A stretch of 64,000 nucleotides of DNA from JAFMIT01 sp049421205 (GTDB lineage: Bacteria > Actinomycetota > Actinomycetes > S36-B12 > UBA5976): the NCBI GenBank assembly GCA_049421205.1, contig JBMSMQ010000002.1, forward strand, positions 69,501 to 133,500, written 5' to 3'. The notes beneath the pieces are model-generated. The model was not told the origin of the DNA. It saw only the letters and a program-made list of their open reading frames with translations, and ran no database searches. This document shows, one piece after another, positions 34,337 to 43,668 of this stretch. Position numbers and translations under genes: made by a program. Position 1 is the stretch's first letter. The number at the start of each line of letters is the position of its first letter.

Positions 34337-34358
34337 ACTATCAGAACATTTGTTCGAA
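34337..34358 (-). promoter_or_regulatory. LexA box and -10 region of recA
   Basis: The palindrome GAACATTTGTTC (34344-34355), inside TTCGAAC-N4-GTTC on the minus strand, is a perfect LexA box. GATAGT (34342-34337, minus) directly follows and may be a -10; no convincing -35 is seen. The leader from here to the recA ATG is close to 90 nt and codes for nothing obvious. Confidence 0.8.
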
Positions 34359-34385
34359 TGAAACTTTGTTCTGCGGCGTGTCGGG

Positions 34386-34577
34386 CTACTTTTCCCTCGG
34401 ATCGAGCCGTTCATGAGCCCAGATAGCCCTCCAGACTACCTGCGTATCAACACCTCGCTCAAGTGCCTGATGCGGTGTCATTCCTAGTTCTTCAATGAAT
34501 GTGTCCTTTGCCCAGGACTCGGCGTAGGTAACCCCAAAGTGTCGATTCATGCGGAGCCAAAATTCTGTGAGTTTCAT
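34386..34577 (-). CDS. DUF3046 family protein
   Basis: A 63-residue protein, MKLTEFWLRMNRHFG at the start, then GVDTQVVWRAIWAHERLDP. This matches DUF3046, a short actinobacterial family almost always encoded just upstream of recA. The ATG overlaps the TetR stop. Function unknown; the constant neighbourhood suggests a DNA repair or regulatory link but nothing in the sequence shows it. Confidence 0.88.
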   Translation of the reverse strand: MKLTEFWLRMNRHFGVTYAESWAKDTFIEELGMTPHQALERGVDTQVVWRAIWAHERLDPREK

Positions 34578-35122
34578 CGCTTCACATCAGTCAAGAGCAG
34601 CCTTGAAAATAGCTCACTTGCGCTTTCCCGTTCGCGAGCCTCTCCAGGCTCGAGTGCCCACGACGAAAGCCACCTCATCAACGTAGTAGCAGTATCAAGA
34701 TCGGCTGCAACCGACCAATCCATAAGCAACTCTGTGACCCGTCCTGCATATGTGTCGTTTTCTAATCGACATAACTCACCGATGATTACTTGGAATTCGT
34801 CTGGATTCATTTTTCGAAATCCTTGAATTCTCCTATCGGTTGATATCCATTCGACAAGATGCAAAATTTTCGAATTGACGCTTGGGTGTTGTTCTGCAAT
34901 CTGCGCTGCTTCTTTCCAGAGTTGTTCAGATAAAAGCCCGAGTGCAAAAGAAATTGATGTCACCTGATTGTAAACAGTTGACCTCGTTAACCCACTTACT
35001 TTTGCTAGTTTTGTAAGGGTGATTTTTGAAAGTGGAACCTCAGTGAGCAACTCTGAAAGTCCATCCAAAATTGCTGCCTCAGTTTTAAGAGTGCGCGCAG
35101 TTTTTGTTCGAGTAGTACTCAC
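34574..35122 (-). CDS. TetR-family transcriptional regulator
   Basis: A 182-residue protein. The N-terminal helix-turn-helix (about 12-58) has ITLTKLAKVSGLTRSTVYNQV, in the TetR position and style; the C-terminal ligand domain is not recognisable. The GTG start overlaps the clgR stop (GTGA). Targets and ligand are unknown. It is coupled between clgR and DUF3046, a place where other actinobacteria often have no TetR gene. Confidence 0.7.
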   Translation of the reverse strand: MSTTRTKTARTLKTEAAILDGLSELLTEVPLSKITLTKLAKVSGLTRSTVYNQVTSISFALGLLSEQLWKEAAQIAEQHPSVNSKILHLVEWISTDRRIQGFRKMNPDEFQVIIGELCRLENDTYAGRVTELLMDWSVAADLDTATTLMRWLSSWALEPGEARERESASELFSRLLLTDVKR

Positions 35123-35406
35123 GCAGCTTGGGATGACTTCTTGGACTGGGCACGTGAAATTGGCATTACCTTGTTTTCTTCACGTGCAAGGGCATCAGCA
35201 CACTGGCTTACGATTTGGGAGGCAGGAACCTCAAGCGCACGACAAATTGCAGCAATCAATTCACTTGAAGGTTCTTTTCGCCCACGTTCAATCTCTGAGA
35301 GATATCCAAGTGCTACATTGGAACGGGCAGATAATTGACGTAAGGTCATTCCTTGCTCTGCTCGATGCACTCTCAATTGAGCACCTAGCACTTCACGAAA
35401 AAGCAT
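35119..35406 (-). CDS. clgR: ClgR-like XRE-family regulator of Clp proteolysis
   Basis: A 95-residue protein with one Cro/C1 helix-turn-helix (about 8-65): LRVHRAEQGMTLRQLSARSNVALGYLSEIERGRKEPSSELIAAIC, read in parts. The LGYLSEIERGRKEPSSELIA block is the ClgR signature. ClgR activates clpP and other protease and repair genes and is itself removed by Clp. Its place between cinA and recA is the standard actinobacterial one. Confidence 0.9.
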   Translation of the reverse strand: MLFREVLGAQLRVHRAEQGMTLRQLSARSNVALGYLSEIERGRKEPSSELIAAICRALEVPASQIVSQCADALAREENKVMPISRAQSKKSSQAA

Positions 35407-35464
35407 TGTTCCTCCACGGCATACGCTAGTGCTTCTTGGTTATTTTCGCATTCAGTTCATGAAA

Positions 35465-36046
35465 CTAATCTGTAATGTCGGGAAATCTCTCAAGATCAGT
35501 AAGCGGAACCAAAACGTCAAGAGCAAGCCCACACATCGCAATTGCTGTCTGAACTCGTATTTCTTGCCTATTTCCCTTGAGGTGAAGGCTTTGTGCACGA
35601 CTGTGCCCAGAGGTGGACAGATATGCTGCTATGTGCACCTCGCCTACCGGACGGTCGGCTAGGGTCTCGGGGCCGGCGACCCCTGTGCACGATAATCCGA
35701 GCGAACTTCTCGTTATCTTCGTGATTCCCATTGCCATTGCAAGTGCGGTCTCTGCATTCACGGGTCCTTGAGTTGACAGCAACTTTTCATCTACCTTGAG
35801 TAACTCAGATTTGAGATCAGTTGCATAGACGACGACTGATCCCCGAAAAACTGATGAGGATCCCTCCACTGATGTCAGTAGAGTCGCGAGCAGTCCACCC
35901 GTCAGCGATTCAGCGGTTGAAACTGTGATGTTTGCATAGTTGGCTACCGCAATCACCGCTCCCGCGAATTCGTATTCGCTTGGTTTTAGCGATGAATCCA
36001 TCAAATCACGGAGAGCATTGGCGGCATCACGCACGACTTGCTCCAT
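35465..36046 (-). CDS. cinA: CinA C-terminal domain protein (NMN amidohydrolase, PncC-like)
   Basis: A 193-residue protein holding only the CinA C-terminal domain. TVSTAESLTGGLLATLL carries the catalytic Ser region, GSVVVYATDLKSELL and SCTGVAGPE follow. This domain deamidates nicotinamide mononucleotide to nicotinate mononucleotide in NAD recycling. The N-terminal MoeA-like domain of full CinA is absent, as in many actinobacteria. It overlaps pgsA by 20 nt. Confidence 0.92.
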   Translation of the reverse strand: MEQVVRDAANALRDLMDSSLKPSEYEFAGAVIAVANYANITVSTAESLTGGLLATLLTSVEGSSSVFRGSVVVYATDLKSELLKVDEKLLSTQGPVNAETALAMAMGITKITRSSLGLSCTGVAGPETLADRPVGEVHIAAYLSTSGHSRAQSLHLKGNRQEIRVQTAIAMCGLALDVLVPLTDLERFPDITD

Positions 36047-36557
36047 AACTTCGAATGTAGTTCACACCAGTCCATAGTGTGACAATAACTGCTGCACCAT
36101 AGAAGAGTGGGAGAAGTAATTCAATCTGCTGCAATTGAAACTCTTCATTGACAAGGGCAATTGAAATTGTTGCAATCTGTACTGCAGTTTTCACTTTTCC
36201 ACCACGATCTGCTGCTAGCACGTGGGATTTTATGAGTGTCAAGCGCCAGAGCGTGATTCCAATTTCTCGCACCAGGATGAGAAGTGTTGCCCACCACGGA
36301 ATCATATAAAGAATAGAAAGACCAATCCATGCCACGCCTGTGAGGGCTTTATCTGCAATTGGATCGCCGATTTGACCAAGTGCGCTGACCGTGTTGGTTT
36401 TTCGCGCAAGCCAGCCATCGAGGAGATCCGATATTCCCGCAGCCCAGAAGAGGAGTAATGCCAACAGATATTCCTGCATGGAAATCAACACATACCCAAA
36501 AACGGGAACCATAAGTAGTCGTATCAAGGTAATCAGATTTGGCCAAGTGCGTTTCAT
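36027..36557 (-). CDS. pgsA: CDP-diacylglycerol-glycerol-3-phosphate 3-phosphatidyltransferase
   Basis: A 176-residue membrane enzyme of phosphatidylglycerol synthesis. It has a perfect CDP-alcohol motif, DLLDGWLAR followed by GQIGDPIAD, with all four Asp and the Arg. N-terminal PNLITLIRLLMVP is typical. It overlaps the rimO stop by 4 nt. Compare the relative at 10775, which lacks the arginine. Confidence 0.94.
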   Translation of the reverse strand: MKRTWPNLITLIRLLMVPVFGYVLISMQEYLLALLLFWAAGISDLLDGWLARKTNTVSALGQIGDPIADKALTGVAWIGLSILYMIPWWATLLILVREIGITLWRLTLIKSHVLAADRGGKVKTAVQIATISIALVNEEFQLQQIELLLPLFYGAAVIVTLWTGVNYIRSYGASRA

Positions 36558-37918
36558 AGAATCTCCGCAATCAGATCAACGCCATGGGCACCAATGACTC
36601 GTGCTTTCAGAATTATTCCAGCATCTATCTCTCTATCAACTAGTGTAATTCCATCAACTTCTGGTGCTTGATATTGATTTCTTCCTTCATTCGACGTTGT
36701 ATCAAATAGAACTTCAATAATCTCCCCTACTCGCGATTCAGATCGCTGTTGTGAGATTTCTTCGACCATCTGCGATACTGCAATAAAACGCTCGGCGATT
36801 TCACGTTCGGAGATTTGTTCACTCATGAGTGCAGCTTCGGTATCGTCTTCATTCGAGTAGGGGAAGACGCCGACTGTATCCATTTCGGCACTTTGAATAA
36901 ATTCAAGTAACTCCTCAACGTCTGCCTCAGTCTCACCTGGAAAGCCAACGATGACATTAGAGCGAATTGCAGCGGTTGGATCTAATTTTCGAATGTTTGA
37001 GATGAGTGACAGAAAACTTTCAGAATTACCAAATCTGCGCATTCTTCGAAGCACATCCCCTGATGCGTGTTGAAAAGACAAATCAAAATAGTTAGTTACC
37101 TTGTCCGTTGAAATCATGGTTTCGAAAAGTCCTGGGCGAACTTCAGCAGGTTGCAAATATGAGATGCGGATGCGTTCAATGCCATCTATTTCCGATAAGG
37201 CTGGAAGTAACATTTCAAGAAGTCGCACCTCACCTAGGTCTTTTCCATACGAAGTTGAATTTTCGCTTACGAGCAACAGCTCTTTTACGCCTTGTTCAGA
37301 AAGCCACACTGCTTCAGCAATAATGTCGACAGGTTTTCTGGAAACATACGCACCACGAAAACGAGGTATCGCACAAAATGTGCAACGACGGTCACAGCCG
37401 CTGGCGATCTTTAGTGGGGCATATGGTTTTGCATCAAGCCGCACTCTGAGGACATCAGTACTGTGCCCTGGAACGAATAAACTACTTGAATCGCGCAACG
37501 ATGGCGACTTCGCCATCAGCGTGCGTCTATCAAAAGGTGTATGACTTTCTACCTGACCACCTTCGATGATTGTGTCGAGAATTTGACCGATTTGCGGATA
37601 CTTATCAAATCCAACGACTGCATCTGCTTCTGTTAACTCGCCCTGGAGTTCTTTTCCGTATCGCTCCGCCATACACCCAACTGCAACTACAGCCTTTACG
37701 TTGTGTTGAGTTCGTATATCGTTTGCAGCCAAGATAGTGTCAATAGAGTCTTTCTTTGCTGAATCGATAAACCCACAGGTATTCACAATGATTGCTTCAG
37801 CATCTTCGGCAGAGTTTGTCAGCTGCCAATCATTTACAGCCAAGATACTCGCAAGCTCTGCACTGTCTGTTTCATTACGCGAACATCCCAAAGTCACAAG
37901 ATGCACTTTTTTCGCCAT
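36554..37918 (-). CDS. rimO: Ribosomal protein S12 methylthiotransferase RimO
   Basis: A 454-residue radical SAM enzyme that methylthiolates an Asp of ribosomal protein S12. Cysteines of the first cluster are in TLGCSRNETDSAEL, VNTCGFID and VGCMAERYG; the radical-SAM triad is in SGCDRRCTFCAIPRFRG. The N-terminal TLGCxRN and the C-terminal TRAM separate it from MiaB. The pgsA start overlaps its stop. Confidence 0.95.
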   Translation of the reverse strand: MAKKVHLVTLGCSRNETDSAELASILAVNDWQLTNSAEDAEAIIVNTCGFIDSAKKDSIDTILAANDIRTQHNVKAVVAVGCMAERYGKELQGELTEADAVVGFDKYPQIGQILDTIIEGGQVESHTPFDRRTLMAKSPSLRDSSSLFVPGHSTDVLRVRLDAKPYAPLKIASGCDRRCTFCAIPRFRGAYVSRKPVDIIAEAVWLSEQGVKELLLVSENSTSYGKDLGEVRLLEMLLPALSEIDGIERIRISYLQPAEVRPGLFETMISTDKVTNYFDLSFQHASGDVLRRMRRFGNSESFLSLISNIRKLDPTAAIRSNVIVGFPGETEADVEELLEFIQSAEMDTVGVFPYSNEDDTEAALMSEQISEREIAERFIAVSQMVEEISQQRSESRVGEIIEVLFDTTSNEGRNQYQAPEVDGITLVDREIDAGIILKARVIGAHGVDLIAEIL

Positions 37919-37942
37919 ACGCCAAGCCTAGGTTGTGAAGGT

Positions 37943-38623
37943 TTAAATGCCCGAAGGGCTCGTGAATATCTGAGACACTACTTCTCCGATACCCCCGAGA
38001 TAACCAATGTTCTCATCATTCACAGTGATATTCACTCCAGCAGCATTACCGACAGTCACAGTCAATGACAGTGTGTCTGAAAAATCGAGCCTCTCTCCTG
38101 CTTCTGCAATACGTTCAAAAATTATTTGATTCGTGCTGTTCTTTACAGACACCCATGAACGACTTTCAGCCACAAGGGTGACACGTACGCCACTTCCGAT
38201 GTTTGGTGTCGGATTTTCAGTTGGGGTTGAGGTAATACTTATGGTAGGCAGTGGTTCTAAAACTTGTGGACTTCTCGTGAAGAGTCCGTAGATGATGACC
38301 GCAAATAAAGTGACAAGACCTATCCCCATAATGATCGGTGTGTAGTTTCTCTTTTCAAGTGGCACTCCTTCCCGATCAAGCACATTCATAATTTGAGGGG
38401 GAACAGTAGGTTCATGAAGAGGAGATGTTTCTACTAGTTCAATATCAAGTGCTTTTGCGATTGCCTGGAGATTTGCTTTCACAAAAACTATTGCATCGAT
38501 AGAAAAATTGTCATTTTCAAAACTCGTTATGTTTTTAACACTGACTCGAGAGAGTTTGGAAAGTTGTTCGATACTCAGGTTTTTTGCCAGACGAGCGCTT
38601 CGTATCTGTTCGCCTAAACTCAT
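37943..38623 (-). CDS. RodZ-like helix-turn-helix membrane protein
   Basis: A 226-residue protein with a cytoplasmic XRE-type domain (about 5-65, LGEQIRSARLAKNLSIEQLSKLSRVSVKNI in parts), one membrane helix (about 95-117), a Pro/Thr linker and a DUF4115 beta domain outside (RVTLVAESRSWVSV). This is the RodZ layout; RodZ ties MreB to the elongasome. No MreB is in the window, and the gene's place between ftsK and rimO is common in actinobacteria, where its role is less clear. Confidence 0.8.
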   Translation of the reverse strand: MSLGEQIRSARLAKNLSIEQLSKLSRVSVKNITSFENDNFSIDAIVFVKANLQAIAKALDIELVETSPLHEPTVPPQIMNVLDREGVPLEKRNYTPIIMGIGLVTLFAVIIYGLFTRSPQVLEPLPTISITSTPTENPTPNIGSGVRVTLVAESRSWVSVKNSTNQIIFERIAEAGERLDFSDTLSLTVTVGNAAGVNITVNDENIGYLGGIGEVVSQIFTSPSGI

Positions 38624-38632
38624 TGGATAAGC

Positions 38633-41029
38633 CTAAGAAACTTCTGATCGAATCGCCGCCAACGTATTTGCAAGCTCTTCTGGTTGAATCAGGACATCTC
38701 GGGCTTTCGCACCTTCACTTGGCCCCACGATGCCACGAGATTCCATCAAATCCATCAATCGTCCCGCTTTTGCGAAGCCAACTCTCAGTTTTCGTTGCAA
38801 CATTGAGGTAGACCCAAATTGTGTGGAAATCACTAACTCTACAGCGGCAAGGAGAATGTCCAAGTCGCTACCAATATCGCTATCGCTTGCATTGAGGGAT
38901 AGCTTCACTTGGTTGATGTCTTCACGATATTCAGGCTCTGCCTGAGCCTTGCAGTGTGAAACAACTTTACGGATTTCGGCTTCACTAATAAAAGCGCCCT
39001 GTACTCGAATTGGCTTACTTGCCCCAATTGGAAGGAATAGTGCATCACCTTGCCCAATGAGTTTCTCTGCTCCGGCTTGATCAATGATGACGCGTGAATC
39101 AGTAAGACTTGATGTGGCAAATGCTAGACGACTCGGCACGTTTGCTTTAATCAATCCTGTCACAACATCAACCGATGGACGCTGGGTTGCAAGTACGAGA
39201 TGAATTCCAGCAGCACGAGCCAACTGTGTGATACGGACGATGCTTTCCTCCACATCCCGTGGCGCAACCATCATAAGGTCTGCTAATTCGTCGACAACAA
39301 CTAGGAGATAGGGATATGGTTTAAGCACTCGTTTGCTGTCGGGCGGAAGCTTGATTTTGTTATCTTTTACTGCTTTGTTGAAGTCATCGATATGTCGAAA
39401 TGAGAACGCCGCCAAATCATCGTAGCGATTGTCCATTTCTTTCACAACCCACTGTAAGGCCTCTGCTGCCTTCTTTGGATTTGTAATAATCGGTGTTATC
39501 AGATGCGGAACACCTTCATATGGTGCAAGTTCAACTCGTTTTGGATCAATGAGCACAAGTCTCACGTCATCTGGTGTGGCTCTCATCAGGATTGATGAGA
39601 TTAACGAATTGATACACGATGATTTACCTGCACCTGTTGCACCTGCGACCAGAAGATGCGGCATTCGTGCCAAATTAGCAACGACAAACCCGCCTTCGAC
39701 ATCTTTTCCTAGCGCCACAGTCAAGGGATGGTGTTCCGCTCGCGCTACATTGCTGCGCAAAACATCACCAAGTACTACCACTTCGCGATCGCTGTTAGGA
39801 ATTTCAATACCGACAGCAGATTTTCCCGGTATCGGAGAAAGAATCCTCACATCAGAATGGGCAACTGCATATGAAATATTTTTTGCCAACTGAGTGATAC
39901 GTTCAACTTTCACTCCAGTGCCAAGTTCTACCTCATATCGAGTTACGGTTGGTCCCCTCAAGTACCCAGTAACTTCTGCATCTACATCAAACTCTTCGAA
40001 TACCCCCATCAATGCCTGTTTGATTGCATCATTCGCTTTCGAATTCGCTTTTGGAGCAACACCTTGGGTCAGTATCGAGAAATCTGGTAATGAATAAGGT
40101 AAATCAAGAGGTAGCTCAACATCGCCGACCAATGTCGGAGTTTCACGGACAAGTTCAATTATGGCCTCATCATCTGTTTCATAAATTGGCTTTTGAATTG
40201 TTTGCAATTCAGCCGTGTCATCATTTTCGAAATTCTCAATCATTTCTTCTGGGTCTTCCGTAAGTTCGCTTTCGATAATTGCAATTGTTTCAAATGGTTC
40301 ATCTGCTGCATATGAATCGAGTTCAACATTTTCAGGTTTTGCTTCGCGAGCAGGTATACGATTCTTTATAAGTGCAATTAATAGCCCAATTCGATTGGGC
40401 ACTTGTTTCAATGGCGTTTTCGTAACGATTAAGAGAGAGAAGAACATAATAAGCACGAGAATTGCAAGGGCAAATCCAACGCTCACCGCAGCGATGAGTG
40501 GAGCCGTAATGATATAGCCAGTGAAACCAGCTGCAGCGTTCATTGCAAGTGCGCCATCTTCAAAACCTGGCGCACCTTGGGCAATGTGCCAAAGCCCAAG
40601 GAATGAAATCAACAAACCAAAAAATCCAATGGAGATTCTTGATGTTTCATCGATTTTGTCAGGATTTCTCAATGATCGAATGGATAGCCAGAGAAAGAAG
40701 AGTGGCCAAATCAGATGCCCCGCACCAAAGAGACTCTGGCTCATCGTGAATAGAAAACCTGTTAACCAACCTTCAACTTGAAACCAAGAACCGGCAGCTG
40801 TGATGAGAGCGAGACCAAAGAAAAGAAATCCAAAACCATCAATTCGAAGTTCAGGATCTACATCCTTAGCACCGTTGCCGATTGAACGTACCGCTGAACC
40901 AAGTATGTGCCCCAGACCACGCCATACCCACAACATCCCCTTGATGATTCCACCTATGAATCGACCAATTGGGCTTTTCGCTTTAGCAGCCTTGGGGCGT
41001 GCGCGAGTGGGGGAAGTTTTGCTCGCCAT
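38633..41029 (-). CDS. ftsK: DNA translocase FtsK/SpoIIIE
   Basis: About 798 residues. Four N-terminal membrane helices (about 75-215) anchor it at the septum; an acidic linker follows; the motor has Walker A VAGATGAGKSSCIN (near residue 465) and VVVDELADLMM as Walker B. The C-terminal gamma winged helix (FGSTSMLQRKLRVGFAKAGRLMDLME in parts) would read KOPS-like sites. It pumps DNA during chromosome segregation. The start is uncertain: ATG 41029 or GTG 41050; neither has a strong ribosome site. Confidence 0.95.
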   Translation of the reverse strand: MASKTSPTRARPKAAKAKSPIGRFIGGIIKGMLWVWRGLGHILGSAVRSIGNGAKDVDPELRIDGFGFLFFGLALITAAGSWFQVEGWLTGFLFTMSQSLFGAGHLIWPLFFLWLSIRSLRNPDKIDETSRISIGFFGLLISFLGLWHIAQGAPGFEDGALAMNAAAGFTGYIITAPLIAAVSVGFALAILVLIMFFSLLIVTKTPLKQVPNRIGLLIALIKNRIPAREAKPENVELDSYAADEPFETIAIIESELTEDPEEMIENFENDDTAELQTIQKPIYETDDEAIIELVRETPTLVGDVELPLDLPYSLPDFSILTQGVAPKANSKANDAIKQALMGVFEEFDVDAEVTGYLRGPTVTRYEVELGTGVKVERITQLAKNISYAVAHSDVRILSPIPGKSAVGIEIPNSDREVVVLGDVLRSNVARAEHHPLTVALGKDVEGGFVVANLARMPHLLVAGATGAGKSSCINSLISSILMRATPDDVRLVLIDPKRVELAPYEGVPHLITPIITNPKKAAEALQWVVKEMDNRYDDLAAFSFRHIDDFNKAVKDNKIKLPPDSKRVLKPYPYLLVVVDELADLMMVAPRDVEESIVRITQLARAAGIHLVLATQRPSVDVVTGLIKANVPSRLAFATSSLTDSRVIIDQAGAEKLIGQGDALFLPIGASKPIRVQGAFISEAEIRKVVSHCKAQAEPEYREDINQVKLSLNASDSDIGSDLDILLAAVELVISTQFGSTSMLQRKLRVGFAKAGRLMDLMESRGIVGPSEGAKARDVLIQPEELANTLAAIRSEVS

Positions 41030-41088
41030 GAGTAGGCATTTTATCGTCACATAAGGTTAAAACAGCCACTTTCGTCTCACGTGTCTCA

Positions 41089-42768
41089 TCAAGATTCAAT
41101 GACGACCGGGACAATCATTGGCTTTCGTCGATGCGTTTCATTGACCCATTTCCCGAGCGTTCTGCGCATCAGTTGTTGCAATTGATGCGTATCGGTCACA
41201 GAGTCTCGAAGTGCTTGCTCAAGCGCATCTTGGATAAGCGGAATCACCGGTTTAAAAACTCCATCATCTTCGGCAAATCCACGAGCGTGTATTTCAGGAC
41301 CTGCCACCACTTTGCAATGGGTGAGGTCGAGTGCCACGATGCAGGAGATAAAACCTTCATCCCCAAGTATTTTTCTATCTTTCAATGAAACTTCAGAAAT
41401 ATCGCCAACCGAAGCTCCATCAACATAAACGTATCCACAATCAACGGCTCCGACTATTCGAAGCCGAGAAGATTCAAGGTCAGCGACCATTCCATCTTCG
41501 AGCACTACAACATTTTCAACACCAGTTTTTCTGGCAAGCTCTGCATTTGCAAGAAGATGGCGGGGTTCGCCATGTACTGGCAAAACGTTTTTTGGCTTTA
41601 CGATGTTATAGAGCATAAGCAATTCACCACTTGCAGCATGACCAGACACATGCACAAAAGCATTACCTTTATGAATGACTTTTGCACCTAAACGAGAAAG
41701 CCCATTGATGACTCGACCTACTGAATTTTCGTTTCCAGGAATGAGAGATGATGCAAGTATTACTGTGTCAAACTCAGTGATGTGAATTTTGTGATCTTTA
41801 CTTGCCATACGTGAAAGTGCACTCATCGGTTCCCCTTGCGAACCGGTACTAATAAGAACTACTTGATGGTCTGGGAAATTCTCAATATCGCTATTTGATA
41901 CAAGCGTTCCATCTGGAAATGTCAGGTGACCAAGTTCTTTTGCAATTGTCATATTGCGAACCATTGAGCGACCTATGAAAGCAATTTTCCGTTTATTCTT
42001 GACAGCCACATCAATGATTTGCTGAATTCGATGCACATGCGATGCAAATGAAGCAACAATGACTCTCCCTTTTGCAGAGGCAAAAACGCTTTCAAGGGTT
42101 GGGATGATGTCCGCTTCACTCGGCACAAATCCTGGAATCTCTGCATTTGTTGAGTCTGCCATTAAGACATCAACACCTTGTTCCCCCAGTTTTGCAAGAG
42201 TCACTACATCTGTAATTCTGTTATCGAGTGGAAGCTGATCCATTTTGAAATCGCCTGTATGGATGACAACCCCAGCAGAAGTTTTAATCGCAAGTGCTAC
42301 TGCGTCTGGTATGGAATGATTGACAGCTATGAAGGAAACAGTGAACTGGCTTGTTTGCACTTGCTCGTTATCTTTTATGGTTCTTAAAACTCCACTCACT
42401 CTGTGTTCTTGAAGTTTTGCTTGCAAGAACGCAAGGGTTAGTTCTGCTCCATAAATTGGAATATCGTTTTTGTTTTTCAATAAAAAAGGTACTGCGCCAA
42501 TGTGATCTTCATGTCCATGGGTGAGAAAAATTCCTTCAATATCACTCCAGCGATCTTCGAGGTAGGTAAAGTCTGGCAAAATTAAATCGATTCCAGGTTG
42601 AGACTCAGCCGGGAAAAGTACACCACAATCGACCACGATTATTTTGGTATTAATCTCAAAGATAGCCATATTGCGGCCAACATCGCCAAGACCACCTAGC
42701 GGAATAATGCGCAATACATCTGGCGTTAACGGTGGTGGGGCTCCAAGGTCGCTATGTGAATGGATCAC
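41089..42768 (-). CDS. rnj: Ribonuclease J
   Basis: A 559-residue metallo-beta-lactamase/beta-CASP nuclease with endo- and 5'-exonuclease activity in mRNA and rRNA turnover. The zinc motif is THGHEDHIG (His84, His86, Asp88, His89). STGSQGEPMSALSRMA and the HVSGHAASGEL block are typical of the beta-CASP part. It overlaps dapA by 4 nt, the common dapA-rnj order of actinobacteria. Confidence 0.95.
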   Translation of the reverse strand: MIHSHSDLGAPPPLTPDVLRIIPLGGLGDVGRNMAIFEINTKIIVVDCGVLFPAESQPGIDLILPDFTYLEDRWSDIEGIFLTHGHEDHIGAVPFLLKNKNDIPIYGAELTLAFLQAKLQEHRVSGVLRTIKDNEQVQTSQFTVSFIAVNHSIPDAVALAIKTSAGVVIHTGDFKMDQLPLDNRITDVVTLAKLGEQGVDVLMADSTNAEIPGFVPSEADIIPTLESVFASAKGRVIVASFASHVHRIQQIIDVAVKNKRKIAFIGRSMVRNMTIAKELGHLTFPDGTLVSNSDIENFPDHQVVLISTGSQGEPMSALSRMASKDHKIHITEFDTVILASSLIPGNENSVGRVINGLSRLGAKVIHKGNAFVHVSGHAASGELLMLYNIVKPKNVLPVHGEPRHLLANAELARKTGVENVVVLEDGMVADLESSRLRIVGAVDCGYVYVDGASVGDISEVSLKDRKILGDEGFISCIVALDLTHCKVVAGPEIHARGFAEDDGVFKPVIPLIQDALEQALRDSVTDTHQLQQLMRRTLGKWVNETHRRKPMIVPVVIES

Positions 42769-43661
42769 AAACTCAATCCACCTTGTCGCAAATATTCACG
42801 TAATTCAGCACGGTGTGAATCATTCGCAATGACATACGGAAGTCGAACTGCGCCGCCACCTTTACGTCCCAGTAAATCTAACGCTGCTTTCACCATAATT
42901 GCACCACCAAGTTTTGTCATAACACCAGTGGTGATTGGGACGAGCGAATTGTTGATTTCAGTTGCCATTTGAACATCTCCTGATTCAAATGCACTGAGCA
43001 TTGCCTTCAATCGATCAGCAATGAGGTGTCCTGTGACAGAGACAAATCCAACTGCACCAATCGAAAGTAGTGGTAAATTTAAAGCATCTTCACCTGAGTA
43101 ATAGACCATATCTGATTGACTCATCACAAGGCTTGATTGGTATAAATCCCCTTTTGCATCTTTATTCGCAACGATTCTTGGATGCTCTGATAAGCGAACT
43201 AGGGTTTCTGAACCAATGGCAACACCTGAGCGACCCGGTATGTCGTAGAGCATCACATCAAGCCCAGTGGAATTCGCGACCGCAACAAAGTGTTGATAAA
43301 GACCCTCTTGTGGTGGTTTGTTGTAATAGGGGCACACGACCAATAATCCATCAACGCCAGCGGCCTCAGCGAGGCGGGCATTTTCAATTGTTTTATAGGT
43401 ATCGTTCGTGCCAACTCCAGCAATGATTCTCACATTGTCGCCTACTGCACGACGCACAGTCTTCAATAACTCGATTTTCTCTTCATTTGATGTTGTCGCC
43501 GACTCACCGGTTGTGCCATTAATCACAAGACCATCATTGCCAAGTGCCACAAGATCATGCGCAAGTTCTGCTGCTGCATCTAAATCAACAGACAAATCAT
43601 CACGAAATGGTGTCACCATCGCCGTGAGCACCGAGCCGAATGGTTTATTGTGTGTAGACAT
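42765..43661 (-). CDS. dapA: 4-hydroxy-tetrahydrodipicolinate synthase
   Basis: A 298-residue TIM-barrel aldolase that starts the DAP-lysine branch from pyruvate and aspartate semialdehyde. Tyr139 (VMLYDIPGRSG) and the Schiff-base Lys167 (VANKDAKGD) are present, as is GTTGES at 49-54. The ATG at 43661 has AGGAG 4 nt upstream; the longer in-frame start at 43697 would run into thyX. Confidence 0.95.
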   Translation of the reverse strand: MSTHNKPFGSVLTAMVTPFRDDLSVDLDAAAELAHDLVALGNDGLVINGTTGESATTSNEEKIELLKTVRRAVGDNVRIIAGVGTNDTYKTIENARLAEAAGVDGLLVVCPYYNKPPQEGLYQHFVAVANSTGLDVMLYDIPGRSGVAIGSETLVRLSEHPRIVANKDAKGDLYQSSLVMSQSDMVYYSGEDALNLPLLSIGAVGFVSVTGHLIADRLKAMLSAFESGDVQMATEINNSLVPITTGVMTKLGGAIMVKAALDLLGRKGGGAVRLPYVIANDSHRAELREYLRQGGLSL

Positions 43662-43668
43662 TTTTCTC

